NCBI RefSeq assembly: GCF_002154225.1
Contig: NZ_MTSE01000009.1
Coordinates: forward strand, 124,001 to 188,000
DNA from: Hymenobacter crusticola
GTDB lineage: Bacteria; Bacteroidota; Bacteroidia; Cytophagales; Hymenobacteraceae
Direction: 5' to 3'
Length of the DNA: 64,000 bases
Shown here: piece by piece, positions 19,301-27,926 of the stretch
Layout: each line of letters begins with the position of its first letter
Numbering within the stretch: the first letter of the stretch is position 1
Program-made: the position numbers and the translations under genes
Notes under the pieces: model-generated
Told to the model about the DNA's origin: nothing
Database searches by the model: none
Seen by the model: only the letters and a program-made list of their open reading frames with translations

Positions 19301-21397
19301 ATTGCCCCAACACTAGTAATCGATGGCATCCGGATTGGTAATTCGTATCGGGTAGTTCGCACCGGCCTCATCTGCTTGCCGCCGCAGCCTGCCTTCACCA
19401 CCAACACTGTTTGCCTAGGTCAGCCTACAGCTTTCACCAATACCTCGAAGGCAGTAGAGGCCAATGCGACCTACGCCTGGGACATTGACAACAATGGCAC
19501 AGTCGATTACACGACCAAGAACATTGCGCATACGTACGCAGAAGCCGGCACTTACACGGCCAAACTGACGATTACGCAAGGAGAATGCGCTGACAGCTAT
19601 ACGCAGCAAGTAACCGTGCGTGCGCTGCCAACAGTTGCACTCAGTGGTACGGCTACCATCTGCGCAGGCACTAGTACAAAGCTAGCCTTGCACCTGACGG
19701 GCGTGGCCCCCTGGACGGTTACGTACTCGACCGATGTTGATCCAACGGCAAAGACGTTGGTTATCAATGCCGCCGATGTATCGAGCACCGGAGATTATTT
19801 ACTGACGGTAAGCCCAGCGACTAAACAAACGTACACGCTGACCGCCGTATCGGATGGTAACTGCACCGGCCTAGCTCCGACAGGCTCGGCCACGGTAACG
19901 GTGAATACCAAGCCGGTTCTGACCTTGCCTACTATCGCAGCTACCAATGCTACGGCGGGTCTGCGCGGTGCTTCCGTTGCTTTCGCTGCTACGGCCACCG
20001 GCAGCACGCCGGCACCTAGCCTCGTGTACTCTATTCTGAAGAATAACGTCGTGACGACCATCACCTCGCCCTACGTCTTCCCATTGGGTACGACCACAGT
20101 GACGGCTACGGCTACCAACGACTGCGGCAGCACCTCCGGCACTTTCGCCGTAACGGTGCAGACGCCTACGGTGGTCACCGTGCTACACCAGAACGCCGAT
20201 GGTTCGGTGGCAAACAACACGATCAAGCCCAACTTGCAACTGATCAACAACAGCACCGCCGCCATTCCTTACAAAGACCTGACGGTGCGTTATTGGCTAA
20301 CGGTTGAGGACTATGCCTCCGTCGTTGCCGCAATCGACTACGCCCAGCTAGGTACCAGCGGCGTGAAGGCGCAATACGTGGCCTTGGATCAGCCCGCGCA
20401 AGGTGCTTTTGGTTACGTGGAATACTCCTTCACCGCGGCCGGTTCCTTGACCGCAGGTGGCAACTCCGGTGCTATTCAGTCACGCATCTACAAGCAGACG
20501 CAGACGAACTTCAACGAGGCCGACGACTATTCGTACGCCACGAGCAGCACCTACGTGAAGAATGAACGTATCACGGTGTACCGTAAGGGAGAACTGATAG
20601 CGGGTATCGAGCCGGCGCTTGTGCCCATGCCTACCAAACCTGAACTGGTGGTGTTGTCGCAGAATAAGGAGAAGAAAGCTACTTCCAATACCATCAGTAC
20701 GTACCTGCAAGTGCGCAACCAAGGGTATGTGCCCGTCGCTTACAAAGACCTGACAGTGCGCTACTGGTTCAGCCCCGACGGCACGCAGGCGCTCAACGCG
20801 TACATGGACTACGCGCAGCTAGGTGCCAACAATGTGAAGGTAACCTTCGGGAAGGCCGGTACGGAAACCTACGCCGAGCTGCGTTTTGCGGATGCCCTCG
20901 GCACGTTCGCGCCGCTCAGCAACACGGGTAATGTGCAGTACCGCCTCGCGAAGTCGGACTGGTCGAATTTTAATCAGGCTAACGACTATTCCTACGTAGC
21001 GGCTGCCGATGTTCTGGCTGAAAATGCGCACATCACGGCCTATGTAAACGGCGCACTGGTGTACGGGCAGGAGCCAACCGGTGCTACGAGCACCCGCGCA
21101 ACGGCTGCGGTGCTCGGCACGCAGTCTACAACTGGCGCGAAAGCCGTGGTGAGCAGCTATCCCAACCCATTCACCGGCAGCACGACCATTGCCTTCACCG
21201 CCGCGCAGTCGCAGGATTACCAACTAGAGATCTATGACATCAGCGGCCGCCTAGTGCAGAAGCTGAAAAGCGGCAAGGCGCAAGTTGGTCAGCTGGTAGA
21301 GGTGGAGTGGCAAGCCGGCAATGCGCCCGCGGGTTTGTACTTAGCTCGCTTGACTACTGGCACCACGGTGCAGCAAGTGAAGTTGGTGCTTCAGTAA
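16322..21397 (+). CDS. large T9SS-secreted multidomain protein with PKD and two CBM3-like modules
   Basis: A 1691-residue surface or secreted protein. Signal peptide at 1-32 (ends LSWGQ); a beta-rich lectin-like N-terminal region; Ig/fibronectin-like repeats in the middle; a PKD domain at about 1021-1100 with YAWDIDNNGTVDY and HTYAEAGTYTAKL; two tandem cellulose-binding CBM3-like modules at about 1284-1433 and 1439-1586, sharing YKDLTVRYW, DYAQLG and DYSY; and a C-terminal T9SS type A sorting domain from about 1608 starting SSYPNPF and ending in KLVLQ. No glycoside hydrolase domain is visible, so it looks like a non-catalytic binding protein. The frame is open from a GTG at 16280 overlapping the nuclease stop, but the ATG at 16322 places the signal peptide correctly. 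Confidence 0.88.
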   Translation: MTRFYKTAWKLGQLPALLACLFLLSSQLSWGQTVPYPLMGGTYTENFAEIGTVSGSSSAGWTTTGWAFNFASGTGANRFSVATATAPATLPNSTTVFATSTSGGVQKGTGSIILLATGPTDGTNAAAFDLNLDFAASTAGSISLDWAEVNNSTGNRQATFKLQTNTGTNGAFVDLDGSTVVITNNVAANGSLTTIPLPAAFANKRDAKIRFYLATTAGGITGSRPKISLDNITVVTSPTGTPTPTNSIATTASAFNSPFCLTATEGSTPFNVVYTTTGTLTGTFRVQLSNASGSFASGTTIIGEGTSSPIAATIPANTASGTGYRVRVINEAAAINGTDNGTNLTINLGSATNTVNIAPETAQTITLTGSGATLTATAATGSVFTWQYSIGVDGPFTPIASASGATYQPKGSDFGAAGTYYIVVSASATTPCGSANGKSTPVAITVAAPKPEIITSLTSMPAFGSTVAGAASTSKSFTVSGTGLSSALIVSPPVGFEIRTGEQPFSCCVIQLQPSNGTVNPTTIDVRFAPTAALPYQTAIPVTSTGLPEQAVAVSGTSTAPVYPATVSTTTLTNVTPTAATTGGTVESDGGSPVTARGVVWAKTPNPVLGTLKTANGAEAGTFSSAITGLVPNTTYYVRAYATNAAGTAYGEEFSFTTVEVPLATEPTQSATPVASQVTNTSIQLILNGGDGAKHLVLARLNGAVNALPVDATTYADSTVFGKGAVLGTGNYVVYAGTRDTVVVTNLRPNTQYAFAVFDYSDNNTPYAENYLATSPGTLVDTTLALPATMLLEENFAYTAGALLTANNWTSHSGTSNFIPVTPSGLEYASYGASKIGNAASLTTTGQDVNRQFPAVYARTPVYASFLVNVSAAKVSSDGEGDYFFHLGPTTLNGNFKARVFARKNPVTGKLQFGISGNGTSGTTPNYTTNDYDYNTTYLVVVNYSFDENGNVSKLFINPALDAEPVNADAAYTETSGSPSDIGTVALRQGTTTIAPTLVIDGIRIGNSYRVVRTGLICLPPQPAFTTNTVCLGQPTAFTNTSKAVEANATYAWDIDNNGTVDYTTKNIAHTYAEAGTYTAKLTITQGECADSYTQQVTVRALPTVALSGTATICAGTSTKLALHLTGVAPWTVTYSTDVDPTAKTLVINAADVSSTGDYLLTVSPATKQTYTLTAVSDGNCTGLAPTGSATVTVNTKPVLTLPTIAATNATAGLRGASVAFAATATGSTPAPSLVYSILKNNVVTTITSPYVFPLGTTTVTATATNDCGSTSGTFAVTVQTPTVVTVLHQNADGSVANNTIKPNLQLINNSTAAIPYKDLTVRYWLTVEDYASVVAAIDYAQLGTSGVKAQYVALDQPAQGAFGYVEYSFTAAGSLTAGGNSGAIQSRIYKQTQTNFNEADDYSYATSSTYVKNERITVYRKGELIAGIEPALVPMPTKPELVVLSQNKEKKATSNTISTYLQVRNQGYVPVAYKDLTVRYWFSPDGTQALNAYMDYAQLGANNVKVTFGKAGTETYAELRFADALGTFAPLSNTGNVQYRLAKSDWSNFNQANDYSYVAAADVLAENAHITAYVNGALVYGQEPTGATSTRATAAVLGTQSTTGAKAVVSSYPNPFTGSTTIAFTAAQSQDYQLEIYDISGRLVQKLKSGKAQVGQLVEVEWQAGNAPAGLYLARLTTGTTVQQVKLVLQ

Positions 21398-21420
21398 GCG
21401 TCGCTGGAATAGTGCTCATG

Positions 21421-21452
21421 AAAAAGCCGGACCTAGCTAGGTCCGGCTTTTT
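21421..21452. terminator. bidirectional terminator, perfect 32-base palindrome
   Basis: A-run, GC-rich core GCCGGACCTAGCTAGGTCCG and T-run form a self-complementary palindrome without a separate loop. It lies between the convergent CBM3 protein gene and hemL and can serve both. Confidence 0.85.
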
Positions 21453-21506
21453 TGTCTTCAGCTATCAACGGAAAAGCTAGGCTTCTTTACTCCGAAAAGC
21501 AATTAC

Positions 21507-22832
21507 CTACAGCCCATGCGCTTCGCGCATAGACTCGCGGCAAGCTGTCAGATACATATCCACGAGGTCGTCGGTGATGGCGGTGGAGATGAACAGGGCC
21601 TCGTACTGGGCTGGCGCTAGGTAGATGCCCCGGTGCAGCATGCCCCGGAAGTAACGGCCGAAAGCTTCCAGGTCCGATTTCTTTGCGTCTTCTAGGTTGT
21701 TAACCGGGCTGGAAGTGAAGAACACGCTGAACATCGAGCCAACCTGATTCACCGTGTAGTTCAGCCCTAGCTCCGCGGCAATCTGGCGGGTGCCGTCGGC
21801 GATGCGGGTCGTGATGCGGTTTAGCTCGTCGTATAGGCTAGGGTTATCCTGCAAGTAGCGCAGCTGCGCCATACCAGCCGCCGTGGCAATGGGGTTGCCG
21901 GAGAGCGTGCCAGCCTGGTATACTTTGCCGGCCGGCGCCACGCAATCCATAATGTCGCGGCGACCACCATAGGCGCCTACTGGCATGCCGCCGCCAATAA
22001 TCTTACCTAGGGTCGTCATGTCGGGCGTAATGCCGAACAGCTCCTGCGCACCCCCACGAGCGAGACGGAAACCCGTCATTACCTCGTCAAAAATCAGGAC
22101 GATGCCGTGCTCAGTGCAGAGGTCGCGCAGGCCTTGCAAGTAGCCTTCCATCGGAGCAACTAAGCCCATATTGCCAACTACCGGTTCCAGAATAAGCGCT
22201 GCCACCTGTCCTTCATTTGCCAGAATAGCTTGGCGGGTCGCTTCCAGATCGTTGTACGGCACCGTAACGGTATCTTGCGCAACCCCTTGCGTCACGCCGG
22301 GCGAATCGGGGGTACCTAGGGTAAGGGCACCCGAACCCGCCGAGATAAGGAAAGAGTCGCCGTGGCCGTGGTAGCAGCCTTCAAACTTGATAATCTTGTC
22401 GCGGCCCGTGTAGCCGCGTGCCACCCGGATAGCCGACATCGTCGCCTCCGTTCCGGAGTTTACCAGACGTACTTTCTCCACACTTGGCACCATCTGCTGA
22501 AGTAACTCGGCCATTTCGACTTCACGGCGTGTAGGAGCCCCGAAGGAAAGCGAACCTTGGATAGCCTCCTGCACCGCGTTCAGCACCACCTCGGGGGCGT
22601 GCCCCAAAATCATGGGACCCCAAGAGTTGATGAAATCGAGGTAGCGGTTGCCGTCCACGTCGGTCAGCCACGCGCCTTTAGCGGCTTTCATAAACACGGG
22701 ATGTCCACCCACGGCACGAAAAGCTCGCACGGGTGAGTTCACGCCGCCCGGAATAAGCTCCTTGGCGCGGGTAAACAAGGTGTCGCTGGTAGCCAGGGTA
22801 AGCTCGGGGATAACAGAATTAACAGATTCCAT
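21507..22832 (-). CDS. hemL: glutamate-1-semialdehyde 2,1-aminomutase
   Basis: A 441-residue PLP enzyme of aminotransferase class III. Diagnostic features are GGVNSPVRAF near residue 30, NSGTEATMSAIRVARG at 125-140, the cofactor Asp249 in FDEVMTGFR and the Schiff-base Lys277 in LGKIIGGGMPVGAYGG. It converts glutamate-1-semialdehyde to 5-aminolevulinate in the C5 route to haem. The ATG at 22830-22832 gives a normal start; the upstream open frame runs into a repeat. No other haem genes are nearby. Confidence 0.95.
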   Translation of the reverse strand: MESVNSVIPELTLATSDTLFTRAKELIPGGVNSPVRAFRAVGGHPVFMKAAKGAWLTDVDGNRYLDFINSWGPMILGHAPEVVLNAVQEAIQGSLSFGAPTRREVEMAELLQQMVPSVEKVRLVNSGTEATMSAIRVARGYTGRDKIIKFEGCYHGHGDSFLISAGSGALTLGTPDSPGVTQGVAQDTVTVPYNDLEATRQAILANEGQVAALILEPVVGNMGLVAPMEGYLQGLRDLCTEHGIVLIFDEVMTGFRLARGGAQELFGITPDMTTLGKIIGGGMPVGAYGGRRDIMDCVAPAGKVYQAGTLSGNPIATAAGMAQLRYLQDNPSLYDELNRITTRIADGTRQIAAELGLNYTVNQVGSMFSVFFTSSPVNNLEDAKKSDLEAFGRYFRGMLHRGIYLAPAQYEALFISTAITDDLVDMYLTACRESMREAHGL

Positions 22833-22842
22833 GAAGCGAAAT

Positions 22843-22941
22843 GTAGCGCGAAGCTCCAGCTTCGCGTAGCGTTGAAGGATACTCGTTGCACACGCCAAAA
22901 CGGGCATGTAGCACGAGGCGCGGAGCTGGAGCTTCCGCTAC
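22843..22941. repeat. inverted pair of REP-like GTAG hairpins
   Basis: Two related palindromes in opposite orientation flank a short spacer between hemL and the 22950 gene. The first (22843-22866) starts GTAG and folds CGCGAAGCT against AGCTTCGCG. The second (22908-22941), read on the minus strand, starts GTAGCGGAAGCTCC. The GTAG head and head-to-head pairing resemble REP/BIME elements. A third single copy of similar form is at 53089-53116. Confidence 0.65.
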
Positions 22942-22949
22942 TACTAAAC

Positions 22950-24926
22950 CTAGCGCAGGCCTACTGGGTTCAGTACTTCCAGCTCTAAGCGCGTTAACTT
23001 GGTGAATGGAACGTACTGGTTGTCGTGGGCGCCGGCCGGGTAGCCGATGCCTTGAAATACGGCCCCCGATACTGGCCCCGAAGCTGCTAGGTTCTGCTGA
23101 AAGGTTGGCCCGTACTGGTGCAGTTGCTGCCCAAAGTAATACAGCAGCTCGAAACCCGTAAAGGCGAATACGGAAGGGGGTAAGTGCTGCTGTTGCAAGT
23201 ACAGCTGCCGAAAGCGACGCACCCCAGGCGCGCTGCGGTCCAGATACTTAGGGTGCATAAAATATACTTCCCGGTTATTGAGCTGGCCTAAGCTCACGCG
23301 CGGATTGTCGAGCCACGCGGCCGAAGCGATAAGGGGCACCCGGACACTCTGCGCTTGCATCTGCTTGAACACAAGCGGGCCAATCTTGCGGGCATCAGAA
23401 GCAATTACCAAGTGACCGGTCGTTCTAAAATCGACATCGGTGATGCTTGCTTCTAGGGCCTCATCCGAGCTAGCATCTAAGCGGCGAAGCACTTGTACCT
23501 TGCCACCTAGGGCTTCGTAGGCCGTTTTATACGCCTGAGCGAAAGCCGTTTCATCCTTGCTGTTGTCGTGCAGCACGATGGCCGTGCGGCTTGGGAACGT
23601 AGTAAGGGCAAACTGCGCTGCTTGCTTTGCTTGGGTGACGTAGCTAGGCTCGAAGAGGTAGTGCCAGCCGTTATCCAGTACCAAGTCGCCATCCTGCGAA
23701 AGCGGATTAATACAAACGATCTGTCGCTGCTGCGCGTAACGGGCCACAAGCTTGCTGCCCGACTTGTAGACTGGCCCAATAATCATGTCCATCGAAGCTA
23801 GCTCGGGCAAGGCCAGCACTTGCTTGAGCTGAAGCGTGTCGGCCCCGGTATCATAAGCAAAAAGCTGTACTGGGTGCCCTTCGCGCTGCAACGAGTCCTG
23901 GGCCAGGCGCAAACCCGCGTAAAGATCGACCACGAACTGGTTCTTGCGACGAGTTTCCCAGCTAGGGTCAGCAAACTCGAAGGGAAGGAGCACGGCCACA
24001 TTGTAGCTGCTCTTTTTAACAGCGGTCGGCCGGGGCATATAGCGGGCCTTATCAAGATTATATTGCGAGATGAGCTGGCTAAGCTGCGCCTTATCGGCGT
24101 CGGTATACCAACCGTCATTGACGAGCTTGCCCGCGTACGTGCGTGCCACCGCGGCATCTTGGGGGTACTTCTGCACCAGCGTCTGAAACAGCACCTTGTC
24201 TTTAATGCGCGGCAGGTACGTGGCCTCCATAGCGGCCCGTTCCGCTTCGAGTTGGCCAGCCGGAATTTGACTGAGGACCTGCAACGCGTTGTCGGGTTCG
24301 CTCTGCTCAAACGATACTTGCGCTTGCAAGAACAGCGCGTCGCTTAGGCCGGGCCATTTAGAATATTCGTTGCGAAGTAAGTTGAGCATCTGCTCCGCCT
24401 CAGCCCATTTTTTTGCCCGACTAGCGGCTACGGCATATAGGTAAGCCGCTTCTGGGCCGCGCGCAAACTGCGCCGCTGGGGCCGTAATCGGTTGTAACTC
24501 CTGCATCGCTAGGTCGTAGCGGGCTTGCTCGATGAGCGTCTTGCCATTTTGATAGCGCATGCTCGGGTCGCTCGACCCCATATACTGTGGAAGCGGCGGC
24601 TGCGGTTTAACAGGCGGCGAAGCAGGTCTGCTAACGGTGATAACTTTCGGCGTTGCCAAAACGTTGGGGCTAGTCGTTGGCGTAGCCGTGGGGCGAGTAG
24701 TGCCCGTAGCGGGCGCTTTTGAAGTGGTTTTGGGAGCAGGTGTTGCAGAAGCCGGCATAGCGGAGCCAGCCGCAGGCTTGGTTGGTTTTGCCGTGGTGGG
24801 CGTAGGTGTAGCCTTCGTTGAGGTAGCGGCCGGTTTAGGCGTAGGTTGTTGGCCCAACGTGGGTGTAGTCAGTAGCCATAAGCTAAGAAGTCCGGTGGGT
24901 ACGCAGATGCGGGAGAGGAGCCTCAT
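22950..24926 (-). CDS. exported TPR plus periplasmic-binding-fold protein (LppC/Leu-Ile-Val-binding-like)
   Basis: A 658-residue exported protein. Signal peptide at 1-25 (ends TLGQ), a Thr/Pro/Ala-rich low-complexity linker at about 26-115, a helical TPR-like region at 120-300 with repeated AA-EAEQML and ALF-QAQVSFEQ patterns, and a type I periplasmic-binding-protein fold from about 308 (YNVAVLLPFEF) to the end. This order, TPR then binding fold, is that of LppC/LpoA-like penicillin-binding-protein activators and of the Bacteroidota amino-acid-type substrate-binding proteins. No ABC permease genes are adjacent, so a cell-envelope role is more likely than transport. Its stop is 117 bases from the hemL start, across REP-like repeats. 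Confidence 0.75.
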   Translation of the reverse strand: MRLLSRICVPTGLLSLWLLTTPTLGQQPTPKPAATSTKATPTPTTAKPTKPAAGSAMPASATPAPKTTSKAPATGTTRPTATPTTSPNVLATPKVITVSRPASPPVKPQPPLPQYMGSSDPSMRYQNGKTLIEQARYDLAMQELQPITAPAAQFARGPEAAYLYAVAASRAKKWAEAEQMLNLLRNEYSKWPGLSDALFLQAQVSFEQSEPDNALQVLSQIPAGQLEAERAAMEATYLPRIKDKVLFQTLVQKYPQDAAVARTYAGKLVNDGWYTDADKAQLSQLISQYNLDKARYMPRPTAVKKSSYNVAVLLPFEFADPSWETRRKNQFVVDLYAGLRLAQDSLQREGHPVQLFAYDTGADTLQLKQVLALPELASMDMIIGPVYKSGSKLVARYAQQRQIVCINPLSQDGDLVLDNGWHYLFEPSYVTQAKQAAQFALTTFPSRTAIVLHDNSKDETAFAQAYKTAYEALGGKVQVLRRLDASSDEALEASITDVDFRTTGHLVIASDARKIGPLVFKQMQAQSVRVPLIASAAWLDNPRVSLGQLNNREVYFMHPKYLDRSAPGVRRFRQLYLQQQHLPPSVFAFTGFELLYYFGQQLHQYGPTFQQNLAASGPVSGAVFQGIGYPAGAHDNQYVPFTKLTRLELEVLNPVGLR

Positions 24927-24993
24927 AGAAGAGGAGAAAGATTGAATAAGAGCAAAAAAGTAAGCGACGCGAGGCGTGCGCTAGTTGGACTCG

Positions 24994-25001
24994 CAAAGGT
25001 A
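24994..25001 (-). promoter_or_regulatory. -7 promoter element for the 22950-24926 gene
   Basis: Reads TACCTTTG on the minus strand, about 67 bases before the start codon. Exact consensus match; no clear -33 partner. Confidence 0.45.
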
Positions 25002-25131
25002 CGCAGGAACGGCGGGGAAGATAGCCGACCAGATATTTATCCGTTACGTAGTATCTTGCTTAGTAGCAAGTCCAATCCTGTACGCGCATGCACCCTGACT
25101 TGATGCGTACGTTGGCCCAAACAGCTTTCTG

Positions 25132-25815
25132 ATGTCCACTTCCTTGCCTTTAGTAGCTACCCGCCAGCGCCTGAGCCTGATGCTTGTGCTAGGTGCTTCG
25201 CTGGCCCTAAGCCTAGCGCTCATCACAGCCCGCGTGTTTGTCACGCACCGGCTCACGTTCGTATTTTTGCTCTGGAATCTGTTTCTGGCGCTTATTCCAT
25301 TCGGTATTAGCACCATGCTCGGGGTGGCCGCTGGGCCGGTGCGTCGACGGTTGCTCTTGCCCGTTGGGGCCGTATGGTTGCTATTCTTCCCGAACGCTCC
25401 CTATATCCTTACCGACCTGTTTCACCTAGAGCCGCGCCCCGGCGTGCCATATTGGTACGACCTAGGGCTAATTCTGTCGTGCGCCTGGAATGGCTTAATG
25501 CTAGCGTACGCTTCTTTATTGGAGATGCAGCGCCTGGTTCAGCGCCGGCTCAATACCGCACTCGGCTGGGCTTTTGTAATGACGGCCCTGGTACTAAGCA
25601 GTTTCGGTATTTACCTAGGTCGCTACCTGCGCTGGAACAGCTGGGACGTGCTGACCAACCCGCTGATGCTCTTCTACGATATTCTTGATCGGGTGTTACA
25701 TCCCTTCGCTTACCCGCGCACCTATGGCGTAACGGTGCTGTTTTCGGTGTTTCTGCTATTGGGCTACATCACCATTCGGCAGCTAGGCCGCATGAGCAAC
25801 GACGACGGGAAATAG
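25132..25815 (+). CDS. DUF1361 integral membrane protein
   Basis: A 227-residue protein with about six membrane segments. The family signature of DUF1361, LFFPNAPYILTDLFHLEPR, is at about residues 83-101, followed by the YDLGLILSCAWNGL region. The function of this family is unknown. It is divergent from the 22950-24926 gene and stands alone. Confidence 0.85.
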   Translation: MSTSLPLVATRQRLSLMLVLGASLALSLALITARVFVTHRLTFVFLLWNLFLALIPFGISTMLGVAAGPVRRRLLLPVGAVWLLFFPNAPYILTDLFHLEPRPGVPYWYDLGLILSCAWNGLMLAYASLLEMQRLVQRRLNTALGWAFVMTALVLSSFGIYLGRYLRWNSWDVLTNPLMLFYDILDRVLHPFAYPRTYGVTVLFSVFLLLGYITIRQLGRMSNDDGK

Positions 25816-25893
25816 GTTTCGACACTTAACGTAGTTAGAAAAGCGAGAGTAACAGGTGAGTAGAGGCTTTATTTAAAATAATTCTAAATAAAC

Positions 25894-25924
25894 TTTGCCG
25901 AAGTAAGTGGTCAACCTATCTTTG
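25894..25924 (+). promoter_or_regulatory. complete Bacteroidota promoter (-33 TTTG, 19-base spacer, TATCTTTG)
   Basis: TTTG at 25894-25897 and TATCTTTG at 25917-25924 with a 19-base spacer match the Bacteroidota sigma-ABfr consensus at both boxes. The 25947 gene starts 22 bases downstream. Confidence 0.75.
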
Positions 25925-25946
25925 GGCATAACCCAAGGATATATTC

Positions 25947-26273
25947 ATGGCCCAGTTCTTTCATCATAACGACTTTGGCTATTGCGCGCGATGCCCTCGT
26001 ACGCAGCACTTGCACTTGTGCTTTGGCAACCTAGCCCTAGCAGCTACTCTAGATGATTTCTTTCTGTTTAAAGAGCATATCGGGGCCATTTACTACGAGC
26101 AGCACCTACTCCCAAAAGACCCTGAGGAACGATGCATCGCTGTGCGTACGCCCGCCCAGAAGATGGCGATGGTTTTCACGGCCATTGAATTAGCGCAGCT
26201 GTGGGAGATTCTGGAGAATACGGCCTTGCTGTTGGAAGTGGAAAAGATTCTGGCAGATAACGCGCAGAGGTGA
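25947..26273 (+). CDS. conserved small protein of unknown function, Cys/His-rich N-terminus
   Basis: A 108-residue soluble protein. The N-terminal 27 residues contain HHNDFGYCARCPRTQHLHLC, in which a CxxC pair and a later Cys and His residues could bind a metal. The rest is helical and ends with an acidic segment. It resembles a short uncharacterised family seen in Cytophagales (possibly DUF6686), but I am not sure of that name. It has its own strong promoter and is convergent with guaA. Confidence 0.65.
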   Translation: MAQFFHHNDFGYCARCPRTQHLHLCFGNLALAATLDDFFLFKEHIGAIYYEQHLLPKDPEERCIAVRTPAQKMAMVFTAIELAQLWEILENTALLLEVEKILADNAQR

Positions 26274-26300
26274 TAATAAAGCCCACAAATCAGTAAGTTC

Positions 26301-26337
26301 AAAACAAAAGGCCGCCCCGGAGTACCGGAGCGGCCTT
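26301..26337 (-). terminator. terminator of guaA
   Basis: A 13-base stem (26308-26320 with 26325-26337, one mismatch) around an AGTA loop. On the minus strand it is followed by CTTTTGTTTT, a U-rich tail, and lies 54 bases after the guaA stop. Confidence 0.75.
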
Positions 26338-26390
26338 GCGCATTCTATAAAGAGTAATCTTGCTTAGTTACTCCCTTATTAAGTTACTCT

Positions 26391-27923
26391 CTACTCCCAC
26401 TCAATGGTTGCAGGGGGCTTCGAGCTGATGTCGTACACCACGCGGTTGATGCCGCGCACTTGGTTGATGATTTTGTTGGAAATATGCGCCAGGAACTCGT
26501 AGGGGAGGTGCGCCCAGTCGGCCGTCATACCATCAACGCTGGTGACGGCACGTAGGGCCACTACTTGCTCGTAGGTGCGCTCGTCACCCATCACGCCCAC
26601 GCTATGGATCGGTAGTAGCATCACGCCCGCCTGCCATACTTGGTCGTAGAGGTCGTATTCGCGCAGGCCGTCGATAAAGATGGCGTCGGCTTTTTGGAGA
26701 ATGTGCACCCGCTCTGGCGTGATATCGCCCAGAATGCGGATAGCGAGACCCGGTCCGGGGAAGGGGTGGCGGTGCAAGATGTTGTGCGGCAGACCGAGGG
26801 CATCGCCTACTTCGCGCACTTCATCTTTGAACAGTGCTCGTAGCGGCTCTACCACTTTTAGGTTCATCTTTTCCGGCAGGCCGCCCACGTTGTGGTGGCT
26901 CTTGATGGTCACGGCCGGCCCTTTCACCGAGACCGACTCAATCACATCGGGGTAAATAGTGCCTTGGGCAAGCCACCGAGCGCCGTCTACTTTGTGCGCC
27001 TCTCGGTCGAACACTTCAATAAAGGTGCGGCCAATGGCCTTGCGCTTCTGTTCCGGGTCAGTAAGACCAGCTAGGGCGGTGTAAAACTCCTGCGAAGCAT
27101 CCACGCCGCGCACATTCAGACCTAGCACCTTATAGGCTTCTAATACGCCTTCGTACTCATCTTTGCGCAGCAGACCGTTGTCGACGAAGATGCCGTGCAG
27201 GCGCGGACCAATGGCGCGGTGCAGCAGCAACGCCGCTACGCTGGAATCAACGCCCCCCGACAGACCTAGGATCACCTGATCATCGGGACCAATGGTGTGT
27301 TGCAGCGAAGCTACCATCGAATCCACGAAGTGCTCGGGCGTCCAGTCCTGGTCGCAGCCACAAATATCCACCACGAAGTTGTGCATCAGTAGTTTGCCCT
27401 CCGTGGAGTGCGTCACCTCGGGGTGAAACTGAATGCCGAACGTGGGCTGTCCTTCAATTTCGTAGGCGGCCACCTGTACATCGGGCGTGCCGGCAATGGT
27501 TAGGAAGCCCTCGGGTAGCGTCTTAATCGTGTCGCCGTGCGACATCCATACCTGAGAGCCAGGCGTAAGACCGCGCAGCAACGGATGGTGCTGATTGATG
27601 TGGGTGAGGTGGGCCCGACCATATTCCCGGATGGTGGCGGGCAGCACATCGCCGCCACTCTGGTGGGCAAGCAGCTGGGCGCCGTAGCACACGCCCAGCA
27701 CCGGCACCCGACCTAGGTAGGCACTCAAATCGGGGTTTGGAGATTCAGGGTCGCGCACCGAGCACGGGGAGCCAGAAAGCACCACGCCCCGGATATCCTC
27801 AGTGAGGGCCGGGGCGTGCGTGAAAGGATGAATCTCGCAGTAAACGTTCAGCTCCCGAATGCGTCGGGCAATGAGCTGCGTGTACTGGGAGCCGAAATCA
27901 AGAATCAGAATTTGTTGTGGCAT
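26391..27923 (-). CDS. guaA: GMP synthase (glutamine-hydrolysing)
   Basis: A 510-residue enzyme with an N-terminal class I glutamine amidotransferase domain and a C-terminal ATP-pyrophosphatase/dimerisation domain. Catalytic Cys79 lies in GVCYGAQ, His167 and Glu169 in FHPEVTHS, and the PP-loop SGGVDSS is at 222-228; the C-terminus ends in the family-typical KPPATIEWE. It converts XMP to GMP with ATP and glutamine. The ATG at 27921-27923 gives the normal MPQQILILDFGSQ start. The promoter -7 box ends only 3 bases upstream, so the mRNA is probably leaderless. Confidence 0.97.
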   Translation of the reverse strand: MPQQILILDFGSQYTQLIARRIRELNVYCEIHPFTHAPALTEDIRGVVLSGSPCSVRDPESPNPDLSAYLGRVPVLGVCYGAQLLAHQSGGDVLPATIREYGRAHLTHINQHHPLLRGLTPGSQVWMSHGDTIKTLPEGFLTIAGTPDVQVAAYEIEGQPTFGIQFHPEVTHSTEGKLLMHNFVVDICGCDQDWTPEHFVDSMVASLQHTIGPDDQVILGLSGGVDSSVAALLLHRAIGPRLHGIFVDNGLLRKDEYEGVLEAYKVLGLNVRGVDASQEFYTALAGLTDPEQKRKAIGRTFIEVFDREAHKVDGARWLAQGTIYPDVIESVSVKGPAVTIKSHHNVGGLPEKMNLKVVEPLRALFKDEVREVGDALGLPHNILHRHPFPGPGLAIRILGDITPERVHILQKADAIFIDGLREYDLYDQVWQAGVMLLPIHSVGVMGDERTYEQVVALRAVTSVDGMTADWAHLPYEFLAHISNKIINQVRGINRVVYDISSKPPATIEWE

Positions 27924-27926
27924 GGG

